Part shown: piece by piece, positions 32,498 to 41,921 of the stretch
How positions within the stretch are numbered: position 1 is the first letter of the stretch
Layout: each line of letters begins with the position of its first letter
Assembly (NCBI GenBank): GCA_045594065.1
Contig: JAZNXU010000017.1
Span: 1 to 64,000, forward strand
Reading direction: 5' to 3'
Source of the DNA: SIG565 sp045594065
GTDB lineage: Bacteria; Bacillota; Clostridia; Oscillospirales; Acutalibacteraceae
DNA length: 64,000 nucleotides
Program-made: the position numbers and the translations under genes
Notes under the pieces: model-generated
What the model was told of the DNA's origin: nothing
Seen by the model: only the letters and a program-made list of their open reading frames with translations
Database searches by the model: none

Positions 32498-33892
32498 ATG
32501 AAAAAAACAACATTTGCATTGTATTTCGGCAACAGAGGATTTTTTCCGGGCGAGCTTGTAGCAGATGCGAGAAAGGCTATGATAGAGGCCTGTGAGAGAA
32601 ATGGCTACGGCTACATAATTATGGACGAAAATCTGACCCGCTACGGCGCGGTTGAAACCATAACTGAGGGCAGATGTTTTGCAGAATTCCTCGAAGAGCA
32701 CAAGGGCGAGTATGACGGTATAATTTTGTCGTTACCTAATTTTGGTGATGAAAACGGCGCATCGGTAGCCTTTAAGGATATAGATGTTCCACTGCTCGTT
32801 CAGGCTTTTCCAGATGAAATGGACAAAATGGATTTCGCGCACCGCAGAGATGCCATGTGCGGAAAACTTGCAATGTGTAACCTGCTTAGACAAATGAAGA
32901 TTAAATATACTCTCACAACCGATTTCTGTGTTCATCCGTTATCGGAATCATTCACTGAGGATTTGAAGCAGTTTGCGGGTGTTTGTCGTGTAGTAAAGGG
33001 TATGAAGCGCTTTAATATCGGCGCAATAGGCGCGCGTACAACCGCCTTTAAAACCGTTAGATTTGATGAGATTGCTTTCCAGAATAAGCGCGTAAATATT
33101 GAAACCATCGATATGTCGCGAATTTTTGCCGAGATGGAGAATGTTGAGGCAGATTTGTTAGAGGCTAAAAAGCAAAAGTACGCCTCTCTTTCAAATTTTG
33201 GTACATATCCACCCGAAAAGCTTGAAAACATAGCAAAGCTTGGCGTTGTTATTGATAAAATGATAGAGGAATACGACCTTCAGGCTGTTGCTGTTCGCTG
33301 CTGGGATGAACTTCAAAAGAAATACGGTATTGCACCCTGCCTTATTTTAGGTGAATTAAATGAGCGCGGAATTGCCGCCGCGTGTGAGCTCGATGTTACC
33401 AATGCTGTTATGATGCGCGCTATCGGTCTTGCTGCAAACTGGCCTGTTATGTTGCTTGATGTTAATAATAACTATATGGATGCTAAGGATAAGATTATTT
33501 TCTTCCATTGCGGTCCTGCACCCGAGTCTATGATGCAGGGCAAGGGCACTATAGAAGAGCACTTAATGTTCAGAAAGTCTTACGGCGAAGGTAGCGGCGT
33601 AGGCATTAACAAGGGTAAGTTTATTACGGGGGAAGTAACCGTTGGAAGTTTTAAAACTGAAAATGGCGAGCTTTGCTCATTTGTAACCGAGGGTGAACTT
33701 ACCGATGATAAGCTGCCCGATGTATTCTTCGGCTGCGGCACCGTGTTTAAAAAGGACGGCGCAGATGAAATGTTAAAGTATATGGCAACCGAGGGCTACA
33801 GACATCATGTTGCAATAACAAAGGGTAATTTTGCACCTGCTGTTGTAGAGGCATTCACCAAATATCTTGGATATAATATTGACTTAATTTAA
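32498..33892 (+). CDS. FucI/AraA-like sugar isomerase
   Basis: A 464-residue protein of the L-fucose/L-arabinose isomerase superfamily, which converts aldoses to ketoses with a divalent metal. It is shorter than FucI (~590). Segments that fit are NRGFFPGELVADARKAM at the start, a VDVPLLVQAFPDE-like strand, and the C-terminal AraA/FucI domain with the likely metal and base residues in CHC-like HCGPAPESMMQGKG and the late HHVAITKGNF His. First gene of an operon with an aldolase and a PfkB kinase. The sugar is not identifiable from sequence; L-fucose, a deoxy- or sulfo-sugar and others are possible. The start follows AAAGGGAGG. Confidence 0.78.
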   Translation: MKKTTFALYFGNRGFFPGELVADARKAMIEACERNGYGYIIMDENLTRYGAVETITEGRCFAEFLEEHKGEYDGIILSLPNFGDENGASVAFKDIDVPLLVQAFPDEMDKMDFAHRRDAMCGKLAMCNLLRQMKIKYTLTTDFCVHPLSESFTEDLKQFAGVCRVVKGMKRFNIGAIGARTTAFKTVRFDEIAFQNKRVNIETIDMSRIFAEMENVEADLLEAKKQKYASLSNFGTYPPEKLENIAKLGVVIDKMIEEYDLQAVAVRCWDELQKKYGIAPCLILGELNERGIAAACELDVTNAVMMRAIGLAANWPVMLLDVNNNYMDAKDKIIFFHCGPAPESMMQGKGTIEEHLMFRKSYGEGSGVGINKGKFITGEVTVGSFKTENGELCSFVTEGELTDDKLPDVFFGCGTVFKKDGADEMLKYMATEGYRHHVAITKGNFAPAVVEAFTKYLGYNIDLI

Positions 33893-33907
33893 ACGGAGGA
33901 ATAAAGG

Positions 33908-34789
33908 ATGTTAGTATCGTTAAAAGAACTTATGCAAGATGCCTGCGAAAAGGGCTATGCTGTAGGCGCATTCAATGCAACAAGTCTTGAGTCGCTCATT
34001 GCTATTATTGAGGCTGCTGAGGAAACAGGACACGGTGTTATTTTAAATCACGCAGAGGTTCACTCCTCCATTATTCCGATTGAAGAAATAGGACCGATTA
34101 TGGTTGAAAAGGCTAAAAAGGCAAAAGTGCCGATTTGCTGCCACCTCGACCATGGAACGAGCCTTGAATCATGTATGAAGGCTATTCAGTTAGGCTTTAC
34201 TTCGGTTATGCTCGACGCTTCGGGCGAAGATTATGAAGCAAATGTAAGAGATACAGCATTAATCTGCCGTTTAGCCCACAGCGTTGGCGTAACGGTTGAG
34301 GCAGAACTTGGCCATATTTTCTCATCGGATATTGGTGTGGGCGAGGGCGCAGTTCAGGAAACGCTTGATTCATATGAAAGCGCTGAGGATGTTTACACCG
34401 ACCCCGATACCGCAAAGGATTTTGTTGAGAGAACAGGTGTTGACGCTCTTGCTATTGCTTTCGGTACCGCCCACGGCGTATATCAGGTCAAACCCAAGCT
34501 TGATTTAGACAGAATCACAAAGATTAAGGAAAAAATCGATGTTCCTTTTGTTATGCACGGCGGCTCAGGCCTTTCTAAGGAAGAATTCCAGACCGCAATT
34601 AGAAACGGTGTTCGCAAAATTAACTATTATACCTATATGGCTTTAGCCGGCGGCAAGGCCGTTAAAGAGGCTATGGATAAGGTAAAGAAGGGAGATAATG
34701 TTTTCTATCACGACATCCCACTTATCGGCATTAAGGCTATGAAAGAGGATATTATCAATGCGATCCGTATTTTCAGCTTAGAGGTGTAA
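33908..34789 (+). CDS. class II ketose-bisphosphate aldolase family protein
   Basis: A 293-residue class II aldolase related to Fba, GatY and KbaY, but distinct from the glycolytic fba at 30604. HLDHG (H79-L-D81-H82) carries the catalytic Asp and a zinc His. EAELGHIFSSD, FGTAHGVYQ and MHGGSGLS supply the rest of the site, and KINYYTYMALAG replaces the usual KINVNTE phosphate loop. It lies 15 bases after the isomerase and one base before the kinase. Expected reaction: cleavage of a ketose-1-phosphate or related phosphate to dihydroxyacetone phosphate and an aldehyde. An insertion around 145-165 (DIGVGEGAVQETLDSYES) may set specificity. Confidence 0.85.
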   Translation: MLVSLKELMQDACEKGYAVGAFNATSLESLIAIIEAAEETGHGVILNHAEVHSSIIPIEEIGPIMVEKAKKAKVPICCHLDHGTSLESCMKAIQLGFTSVMLDASGEDYEANVRDTALICRLAHSVGVTVEAELGHIFSSDIGVGEGAVQETLDSYESAEDVYTDPDTAKDFVERTGVDALAIAFGTAHGVYQVKPKLDLDRITKIKEKIDVPFVMHGGSGLSKEEFQTAIRNGVRKINYYTYMALAGGKAVKEAMDKVKKGDNVFYHDIPLIGIKAMKEDIINAIRIFSLEV

Positions 34790-34790
34790 T

Positions 34791-35798
34791 ATGGAAAAGA
34801 AAGGAATAACCGTTGCAGGTTCCCTTATTGCTGATGTTTTTTACGAAATAGATACCTATCCGAACGAGAGCTTTCTTACTAATGTAAGGGGTAGCAGTAT
34901 GAATGTTGGTGGAACGGGAAATCTAATTCTTGATTTAGCAAAGCTCGATAAGGATTTAACCGTTAAGGTATGTGCTGCACTCGGTGATGACGAGCGAGGC
35001 GTTGGTATTAAGGAAATATTTTCAAAATATCCTAATATCGATACTGAGAATATAACCTTCGAGGGCGATAGCCCTACCTGTATGGTTATGAATGCTCAGG
35101 ATACAAAGCAGAGAACATTTTTCTTTATTGCAGGCGCTACCGATGCTTTCGATATAAGCTATATTAATTGGGATACTATTGATACAAAAATATTCCAATT
35201 AGAGTATCTGCTTTTACTTAAAAAGGTGGATTCGTATGATGATGAATACGGAACACACGGTGCCAGAATTCTCAGTGAAGCCAAAAAAAGAGGAATGCTA
35301 ACATCTATCGATATTGTTTCTGAGCAGAGCGAAAGAGCAAAGAATGTTGTTAAAAGCGCTCTTAAATATACGGATATATGCTGTATAAATGAGCTTGAAG
35401 CCGAAATGGTAACAGGTGTAGCCCTTTGCGAGAATGGAATATATCCTAAAGAAAAAATGCTTGAGGCTATGAAGAAAATAAAGGCGCTCGGTGTTTCAAA
35501 ATGGATAGTTGTTCACGCTAAAGATTTCGGCTATGGCTATGACTGTCTGACAGATGAGCTTTATTATTCCCCGAGCCTTGATGTGCCAAAAACCTACATA
35601 AAGGGTAAAAACGGAGCGGGGGACGCTTATTGCAGCGGTATACTTTATGCCGCGCATGAGGATAAAGATCTCCCTGAGGCTTTAAATATAGCTCGTTGCT
35701 GCGCTACCGCATCGCTTAGTGAGAACAACGGAACCGACGGTATGCGCCCGATAGAAGAGATAATGAAACTCGAAAATGAGTTTCCGGAAATACTCTAA
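34791..35798 (+). CDS. PfkB-family carbohydrate kinase
   Basis: A 335-residue ribokinase-like enzyme that phosphorylates a sugar. GSLIADVFYEIDTYP opens the fold, NVGGTGNLILDLAKL is the substrate-side motif, and KGKNGAGDAYCSGILYA (near 275-290) is the PfkB C-terminal signature with the catalytic Asp and anion hole. It is the last gene of the isomerase-aldolase-kinase operon, which suggests isomerisation, phosphorylation and aldol cleavage. No dedicated transporter is nearby. The start is one base after the aldolase stop, with TTAGAGGTG upstream. Confidence 0.88.
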   Translation: MEKKGITVAGSLIADVFYEIDTYPNESFLTNVRGSSMNVGGTGNLILDLAKLDKDLTVKVCAALGDDERGVGIKEIFSKYPNIDTENITFEGDSPTCMVMNAQDTKQRTFFFIAGATDAFDISYINWDTIDTKIFQLEYLLLLKKVDSYDDEYGTHGARILSEAKKRGMLTSIDIVSEQSERAKNVVKSALKYTDICCINELEAEMVTGVALCENGIYPKEKMLEAMKKIKALGVSKWIVVHAKDFGYGYDCLTDELYYSPSLDVPKTYIKGKNGAGDAYCSGILYAAHEDKDLPEALNIARCCATASLSENNGTDGMRPIEEIMKLENEFPEIL

Positions 35799-35806
35799 AC
35801 CCTAAT

Positions 35807-35836
35807 AAAAAAACTCGGCTTATAGCCGAGTTTTTT
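35807..35836. terminator. bidirectional terminator
   Basis: AAAACTCGGCT pairs with AGCCGAGTTTT around a 3-base loop, with longer A and T flanks, between the kinase and the convergent GNAT gene. Confidence 0.9.
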
Positions 35837-35839
35837 GTT

Positions 35840-36991
35840 TTATACATAATCTTCAAAGTCCCAAGAAAGCGGTAGCGGGAACCAGATTTTTGCGCAGTCG
35901 GGCAAGGAATTTTGGAATTCAAATGGGAAGCCGAAAAGAATTCTTGTTGCGGCATCCTTATTTACGGTAATGTCGGCGTCCTTATCGGTTTTCTCGCAAC
36001 CTGAAGTGTTTTCATCTGAGAAAATACGGATTTTTCCGTAGCCCTCAATATCCATTATAAACTCACCGTTTGGCATAGCCGAATATGAACGCTTTAGCTT
36101 CATAAATGCATCGGTAATGCCCTCGAAGTTTATAATCTTGAATTTACTTGGCGATGCCACGCTGATTTCGTTGCCGCATCTGCCCATAATTTCAAGTTCC
36201 TTTTGCATATAAGGGGCTATCGGGACATCTAGTTGTTCACCTATGTAGGATTGATAGCCACATAAAACCTCAAAGAAAGCATCAGTATTTATGGCGCGGA
36301 TTTCCAGAATTTTAGTTTTGTTTTTGTATACGCTTAAGTATCCTATCGGCTCACCGTTTCTATAAGCTATAAAAGGTGTTGCCTCTTTAGAGCATAAAAC
36401 GGTATACACATCGCGGTAATTTGCGGTGTCAAAGCGCTCAACGAAGAAATCTTTAGAGTTGCAAAGCTCCATACAGAATTTAAGGTCGCCTGTGTTCTCG
36501 AGTTCTAACGGTCTTATTTCAACATCGTTTTTATAATCAGGGAAGCATTTAATTCGGTTATGCTCACTGAAAACAAAATAGTAAAGGCTCGAGCACTGTG
36601 AATAACCGTAGCGTTCATAACGTTGTCTGGCGCCGCCAAGGCGCGCAACATCGGCACCTAATTTATCTAATTCTTCCATAGTGAGCGTAAAAAGCTTTGT
36701 AAAATAGCCTCTGCCCTCATAGTCGGGGTGGGTGGCAAGGTTGCCTGTTGTGGCGAAAAGGAATTTCTTCCCCATAATTTGTACCGGTAGGGGATAAATT
36801 CCAATAACCGAAACTAATTTGTTATCTTCGAAAACGCCGATGTGCTTACCCATATATTCGTCATCTCTGACCCACATTTTAGGCTGTTCCTTAACAAAAT
36901 CCATCTCTCAACCGTACTTTTTACCAAAGGTGTAATTAAGTAACTCGAGTAGCTCATCGTAATTTTCTGCAGTTAAACGTTTAATTTCCAT
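35840..36991 (-). pseudogene. GNAT (Eis-like) N-acetyltransferase with in-frame stop codon
   Basis: The gene begins at ATG 36991-36989 after a strong GGGAGG site and reads MEIKRLTAENYDELLELLNY through FGKKYG, then hits TGA at codon 28 (36910-36908). The same frame continues EMDFVKEQPKMWVRDDEYMGKH for 354 more residues. The rest is an Eis/GNAT acetyltransferase: FATTGNLATHPDYEGRGYFT is the acetyl-CoA-binding motif A, followed by a second degenerate GNAT half and a sterol-carrier-like tail. CGA or GGA to TGA by one base change is the simple explanation. TGA is used as a normal stop in this window (for example at 2950-2952), so recoding is unlikely. Re-initiation at ATG 36904 is possible but has no good ribosome binding site. 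Confidence 0.8.
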
Positions 36992-37072
36992 AACTAAACC
37001 TCCCTATATTTTAATTTTACCATAAATTGATATAAAGTAAATTAATTGTTAGTTGAGTTATGTTTTGCGATT

Positions 37073-39400
37073 TTACAGAGTAATAAGATTTGCGCCTTTC
37101 ATTTCGGCTAATTCCTTGTGGCAGGTGAAGAACAGCACCTGATTTTTTTTGGAATATTCCCTTAAAAATCTAAATCCCGATGCGGTGCGGGCATTATCAT
37201 ACTGTGAAAAAATATCATCTAAAATGACGGGTAGCGAGCCGCCGTCATTGCTTAAAAACTCCGAAAGGGCAAGTCTGAGTGCGAAATATGCCTGATGAAT
37301 GGTACCCTTGCTGAGATACTCTACACTGTGCGAGGTTATATCGCCGTCTGCCTTTACATTAATGTCGAAATCCTTTGAAACCGACATATCACTGTAGGAA
37401 TTATCGGTAAGTCCTGCAAAAATTTCTAGTGCTCGGTTTTCGAGTGCTCCGCTAAATGACCTGCGCTGGAGTGCGTAAGCCTCGGCAAGCACCTCGGCGG
37501 CGATATCTGCATTGGCGGTGAATTCACGCATTGAGGCAAGCTTATCCTCGCGTTCTTTAATTTCACGCTCGTACTCAGCAGGTGTTCGAACTCCGCTTGT
37601 CATAGCTTTAATTTCGGCATTCATAGCCGTAATTTGATTTGAAAGCTCAGAGCAAAGTTTGCCGGCACTGTGGAACTTTTCGTTAAGCTCTTCGCGTGTA
37701 TCGTCAATTTCGGGGATGTCCTCGGGCATTGCATCAAGCTTTGCAAATGCCTCGGCTGTAGAGCGGCAACCGGTGTGCGAAACGGCAATATCTGCCCTTA
37801 TTTTTGCTTCGTTCAGCCTGCTTAAAAGCGCTTTTAGCTCGGCGATTGCAGCATCTGCTGAAGTTATATCGTAAACAGGCTTAAAGCTACTTATTGCGGA
37901 TAGCACTGCAGATTTTTCACGCTCTGTGTTCTCTTGCAGGTGAATAAGCTCGGTGCGTTTGGCAACGGCCGCCTCCTTTTTGCTTGCAAGCAGAGAATTA
38001 TCGGTGTTGGTTTTAACTATGTAATCATTGATTTCACCGTCGGTATCGGTGATTTTTTGTTTAAGCTCGGCTTTTTTTGCTTGTGCTGCGCTAAGTGCAT
38101 TTTCGGTTTCGGTAATCTTTAGGTCAGCTTGGGCGAAATCGGGCTTTGATTTAACAGCTAAGCCAATGCCTGCAAGAATTAGACCTACCACCGCAAAGGG
38201 GAAAAGGTAGCGTATATAAAAGCCTGCAGCAATGCCTAGGCAGATAAGCACCGCTCCAATGATTATAAGCGCAATATTCGGCTTACCCTTTAAGGCGCTT
38301 CGCTCAGTTTTTAAAACACTTAAAGCGGCGGCGGTGTCGGTTACCGTCCTGTCGGCGCTCTCAAGCTCTGCTGAAAGGCTTTGCTTTTTATCGCGAAGTG
38401 CGGTGATAAATCCGTCACCCGTCGGAAGAGCGGCGGCAAGCTCGGCTATCTCGGCTGTGGCCTGCTCTGATTCGTGTAGTTTTTCATCAAGTAAAGCGGT
38501 TTTTGATTTTAACTCTTTAAGGGCTGTTTCACAGTCTTCCAAAAAGGCATTATCGGCGGTGTCGCCGCTTGATAATTTCAGCTGCTGCTCGGTTTGCTCA
38601 TAAACCGTAACAGCATTTTTAAACTCGATAAGCCTTTTTTTGAGTGAATAAAGTTCAAATGCTTTAAGCCGTTCAAATAAGCGGTTTTTATTGTTTGCCG
38701 CATCGGCAGACTTGGCTTCAAGAAGACTGAGCTCAACTGCCTTTTGTTCGGCACAGCGGTAAATATTTGCGCTTTCGCAAAGCTTATCCTGCAAGGCGGC
38801 TATTTCAGCCTCAAGCTCGCGAATAGGTCCCTTTTTGCCGTTTTTGGATATTAACTGCTCCTTAGCATCGGAAATATTTTTTATAATTTTATCGTATGAA
38901 ACATCCTCATCGGCAGATGCCATAAGGTTGGCAAGCTTTAAATTAAGCTCGCCGTCGTCACCGCGTCCTGAGAAAACGACAGAATTATCAATAAAAACGC
39001 TCTGTTCGAAAGAGGATACCGATATTCCAAAAAATTTAGCGCCTATGTTATCGCTGCTCGAAAGGGTTTTAGAAGTGCCAAGGTCAAGGTCGTAAAGCAC
39101 TACGGTATCGGCGGCGTTAGAGGCTTTTAGCTCTCTTTCCAGTCGGTAGCGCTTGTTTTCGTGGGTAAAGTCAATGTGCCCGCCCATTTTAGAGCCGTCC
39201 CACGGCTTGTATTTTTTGCGGATATTATTAACACCCTGACCGCGGCTGCCTGAGCCGTAAAACATAACCTTAATAAACTCGGCAATATGGGTTTTGCCTG
39301 CCTCGTTATCACCGTAGATAATGTTAAGCGTATCGGCAAAATCTAATTTTACATTCTTAAGCTTACCAAAGGAGGCGATAAAAAGTGAATTAATTTTCAT
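37073..39400 (-). CDS. yhaN: YhaN-like AAA ATPase (Rad50/SbcC-type)
   Basis: A 775-residue SMC/Rad50-like ATPase, probably the partner of the YhaO nuclease in DNA end processing. The N-terminal AAA_27/YhaN domain has ASFGKLKNVKLDF and Walker A YGDNEAGKTHI (about 29-39). Long coiled coils (about 180-350 and 430-650) flank a central pair of hydrophobic segments (about 370-410, IALIIIGAVLICLGIAAGF and following). These are membrane-spanning in YhaN proteins. The C-terminal part has the signature-like LSKGTIHQAYFALRLAL and Walker B VILDDIFSQYD. The start overlaps the yhaO stop by 11 bases, with GGAGG upstream. Confidence 0.9.
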   Translation of the reverse strand: MKINSLFIASFGKLKNVKLDFADTLNIIYGDNEAGKTHIAEFIKVMFYGSGSRGQGVNNIRKKYKPWDGSKMGGHIDFTHENKRYRLERELKASNAADTVVLYDLDLGTSKTLSSSDNIGAKFFGISVSSFEQSVFIDNSVVFSGRGDDGELNLKLANLMASADEDVSYDKIIKNISDAKEQLISKNGKKGPIRELEAEIAALQDKLCESANIYRCAEQKAVELSLLEAKSADAANNKNRLFERLKAFELYSLKKRLIEFKNAVTVYEQTEQQLKLSSGDTADNAFLEDCETALKELKSKTALLDEKLHESEQATAEIAELAAALPTGDGFITALRDKKQSLSAELESADRTVTDTAAALSVLKTERSALKGKPNIALIIIGAVLICLGIAAGFYIRYLFPFAVVGLILAGIGLAVKSKPDFAQADLKITETENALSAAQAKKAELKQKITDTDGEINDYIVKTNTDNSLLASKKEAAVAKRTELIHLQENTEREKSAVLSAISSFKPVYDITSADAAIAELKALLSRLNEAKIRADIAVSHTGCRSTAEAFAKLDAMPEDIPEIDDTREELNEKFHSAGKLCSELSNQITAMNAEIKAMTSGVRTPAEYEREIKEREDKLASMREFTANADIAAEVLAEAYALQRRSFSGALENRALEIFAGLTDNSYSDMSVSKDFDINVKADGDITSHSVEYLSKGTIHQAYFALRLALSEFLSNDGGSLPVILDDIFSQYDNARTASGFRFLREYSKKNQVLFFTCHKELAEMKGANLITL

Positions 39401-40526
39401 TGTATTTTACCTCCGATGTGAATGCCTTTAATCCTATAGACAAGGCGTTTTTCAGATTTTCCTTTTCGCTTTCCTCGGCAGCTGAAATTTTCTCGCACAT
39501 CAGCTTAGTGAATTTACCCTTTAGGGAATTTTCGCGGCATAACAGCTCTAAATCTGCAGCAATTTCGGTGTTATCGCGTATTTTCACAAAGTAGAGTATT
39601 TCGGCAAGGCGTGCGCAAATTTCTTCTGAATCAATGCGAACTTCGGCAGGGATTTCACCTGTTAGAATAATTTTGTAAAGATTATTTGCAAAACGGTCGC
39701 CGTATTTTTCTGAGAGCGTTTTTAAAATAATATCAGCAGCAGTGGGACTTGAGTCAGCCGTGCTTATATCTATTTCGGCAGCCTCATAGGTGCGGTGAGC
39801 GGTGGGTACAAACTCGTACCGTAGCTGACTTTTGTCGAGTTCTCCTACAATAACGCCCTTAGTGCCCAATTCATCAAAACCGTGCGGCTCGGGTGTGCCC
39901 GAATAGGCAAAATATGTGCCGCCTATTTTTTGCGGCGCAGAAAACGCATGTATGTGACCGAGCGCTATATAATCCATACCCGAACTTTCTATAAAGCCTT
40001 TGGTTACGGTGTTGTAGTCGCCCGATAAATCGGAGCCAAAATCGCCGTGCAGCACCATAATATTGAGCTTGCCGTCGTTTTCAGCGGGAATGGAAAAATT
40101 GTTTTTACCCTGCATATAAACACTTCCAAAGGATTTACCGTAAATTCTTACAGGCAGGTTTTCAAGCGGTATGCACTCGTCTTCAGCACTCAGGACTATA
40201 AGATTTTTCGGCAACTCACAATTTAAAAACGGAGAATCAGCTGTCAGCGGGTCGTGGTTTCCCGCAGCAAAAACAACCGTAATTTTCGGGTGAGAGCTTA
40301 CGCAACGAACAAAAGCCTCGAAATATTTTGAATCTACCGAATTGTTCTCAAGCAAATCGCCGGCAACCAGCAAAAGCGGGATGCTGTTATCTGTACAAAC
40401 TGCAAATATTTTTTCAAGCGTGAGCAATGCCTCGTTTCGGCGCTCAGCCGCCACTGCTGCGGTGGAGGATACAGCGGCGCCTAAATGCAGGTCGGCGGTA
40501 TGTAAAAAACGAATTTTATTATCCAA
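39390..40526 (-). CDS. yhaO: YhaO-like metallophosphoesterase (SbcD/Mre11-type nuclease)
   Basis: A 378-residue calcineurin-like phosphoesterase of the SbcD/Mre11 group. FLHTADLHLGA holds the first metal ligands. LLVAGDLLEN, FAAGNHDP, MVLHGDFG and LGHIHAFS follow in the expected order over residues 8-200. The C-terminal capping domain reaches residue 378. The start is TTG 40526 after AGAGGTAAC. It is paired with yhaN by overlap. A consensus promoter (40558-40586) faces the DUF951-prfA promoter. Confidence 0.9.
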   Translation of the reverse strand: MDNKIRFLHTADLHLGAAVSSTAAVAAERRNEALLTLEKIFAVCTDNSIPLLLVAGDLLENNSVDSKYFEAFVRCVSSHPKITVVFAAGNHDPLTADSPFLNCELPKNLIVLSAEDECIPLENLPVRIYGKSFGSVYMQGKNNFSIPAENDGKLNIMVLHGDFGSDLSGDYNTVTKGFIESSGMDYIALGHIHAFSAPQKIGGTYFAYSGTPEPHGFDELGTKGVIVGELDKSQLRYEFVPTAHRTYEAAEIDISTADSSPTAADIILKTLSEKYGDRFANNLYKIILTGEIPAEVRIDSEEICARLAEILYFVKIRDNTEIAADLELLCRENSLKGKFTKLMCEKISAAEESEKENLKNALSIGLKAFTSEVKYNEN

Positions 40527-40557
40527 AACTGTTACCTCTTAAAGTTAATTTATATAT

Positions 40558-40586
40558 ATTTTAGCATTAACTTGTGCTTATAGCAA
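40558..40586 (-). promoter_or_regulatory. promoter of yhaO-yhaN
   Basis: On the minus strand: TTGCTA (40586-40581), 17 bases, TAAAAT (40563-40558). Confidence 0.72.
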
Positions 40587-40593
40587 GAAAATA

Positions 40594-40622
40594 TTGCCTT
40601 TATCCAAAATTTAGGTTATAAT
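40594..40622 (+). promoter_or_regulatory. promoter of the DUF951-prfA operon
   Basis: TTGCCT (40594-40599), 17 bases, TATAAT (40617-40622). Its -35 faces the yhaO -35 across 7 bases. Confidence 0.78.
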
Positions 40623-40652
40623 AATATGGATAATATATAAGGGGGAGTATGC

Positions 40653-40844
40653 TTGGATATTTTAGTGGGCGATAAAATCGTTATGAAAAAACAGCATCCT
40701 TGCGGCTCCAATGAGTTCTTGGTTACGCGCATAGGTATGGATTTTAAAATCCGCTGTGTAAACTGCGGGCACGAAATAATGCTGCCGCGGCAAAGGTGTG
40801 AAAAGAACATTAAAAAAGTAATTCGCGAAACGGAAGGAAATTAA
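40653..40844 (+). CDS. DUF951 family small protein
   Basis: A 63-residue protein typical of DUF951: VGDKIVMKKQHPCGSNEF, then RIGMDFKIRCVNCGHEIML with two C-x-x-C-type cysteines, and a basic tail (RCEKNIKKVIRE). The cysteines C18, C36 and C39 and the late Cys could bind a metal. Function is unknown, although the family is widespread in Firmicutes. The start is TTG 40653 after GGGGGAG. It leads an operon with prfA, tsaC and coaE. Confidence 0.85.
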   Translation: MDILVGDKIVMKKQHPCGSNEFLVTRIGMDFKIRCVNCGHEIMLPRQRCEKNIKKVIRETEGN

Positions 40845-40847
40845 GGT

Positions 40848-41921
40848 ATGTTTGATAAATTAAGTTCAGTAGAGCAAAGATTTGAAGAGGTAGCAAATGA
40901 GCTTATGAAGCCCGAAACCGTAATGGATAACGAGCTTTACAAAAAGCTTATGAAAGAGCATAAGCAGTTAAGCCCTATTGTTGAAAAGTACAGAGAGTAT
41001 AAGCAGGCAAAGCAATCCGAAGAAGAGGCAAGAATGCTACTTGATGAGGGTGGACTCGATAAGGACTTTAAGGAGCTCGTTGAAGAGGAGCTGAGCGAGG
41101 CTAAGCTTAAAATTGAAGAAACCGGCGAGGAGCTTAAAATTCTGCTTTTACCCAAAGACCCGAATGATGATAAAAATGTTATTGTTGAAATTCGTGGCGG
41201 TGCAGGCGGCGATGAGGCGGCTCTTTTTGCAGGTGTACTTATGCGTATGTATTCAATGTATGCCGAGGCGCGCCGTTGGAAAATGGAGATAATCAATGCC
41301 AATGAAACAGAGCTCGGCGGCTTTAAAGAGGTAAGCTTTATGATTGAGGGTGAGGGCGCATACTCACGCCTTAAATACGAAAGCGGCGTTCACCGTGTTC
41401 AGCGTGTACCCGAAACTGAAACTCAGGGTAGAATTCATACCTCCACTGTAACTGTTGCCGTTTTGCCTGAGGCGGAAGAGGTTGAAATTGAAATAAATCC
41501 TGCTGACCTGCAGATTGATACCTACCGTGCAGGCGGTGCGGGCGGTCAGCATGTTAATAAGACAGAATCTGCAATCCGCATAACCCATTTGCCCACAGGC
41601 GTTGTGGTTGAATGTCAGGATGAGCGCAGTCAACACAAAAACAAGGATAAGGCTATGAAGGTGCTGCGTTCCAGACTTTATGAGGCTATGATGCGTGAGC
41701 AGAACGATGCTATTGCCTCCGACCGTAAGGCACAGGTTGGAACGGGGGATAGAAGTGAGCGAATTCGTACCTATAACTACCCTCAGGGCAGAGTAACCGA
41801 CCACAGAATAGGTCTTACCTTATATAAAATTGAGCAGATACTTAACGGCGATATTGATGAGGTTGTTGATGCGCTTATCACATTCTACCGTGCAGAGATG
41901 CTGAAAGCTGATGAGCAGTAA
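40848..41921 (+). CDS. prfA: peptide chain release factor 1
   Basis: Recognises UAA and UAG on the ribosome and triggers peptide release. 357 residues, normal for RF1. The peptidyl-hydrolysis motif GGQ is in RAGGAGGQHVNKTESA (about 225-240), and RTYNYPQGRVTDHRI near the C terminus is typical. There is no programmed frameshift as in RF2. It sits between DUF951 and tsaC, and its stop is directly followed by the tsaC ATG. Adjacent hemK/prmC, common elsewhere, is absent here. Confidence 0.96.
   Translation: MFDKLSSVEQRFEEVANELMKPETVMDNELYKKLMKEHKQLSPIVEKYREYKQAKQSEEEARMLLDEGGLDKDFKELVEEELSEAKLKIEETGEELKILLLPKDPNDDKNVIVEIRGGAGGDEAALFAGVLMRMYSMYAEARRWKMEIINANETELGGFKEVSFMIEGEGAYSRLKYESGVHRVQRVPETETQGRIHTSTVTVAVLPEAEEVEIEINPADLQIDTYRAGGAGGQHVNKTESAIRITHLPTGVVVECQDERSQHKNKDKAMKVLRSRLYEAMMREQNDAIASDRKAQVGTGDRSERIRTYNYPQGRVTDHRIGLTLYKIEQILNGDIDEVVDALITFYRAEMLKADEQ

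Noticed and set aside
31503..35798. Sulfoquinovose (sulfo-EMP-like) operon
   Set aside because: The isomerase, kinase and aldolase combination fits loosely, but no sulfolactaldehyde reductase or dehydrogenase, sulfoquinovosidase or exporter is adjacent. Kept only as a possibility.
36908..36910. Selenocysteine or reassigned TGA codon in the GNAT gene
   Set aside because: TGA ends other genes in the window normally, no selenocysteine insertion hairpin was evident, and GNAT enzymes need no selenocysteine.
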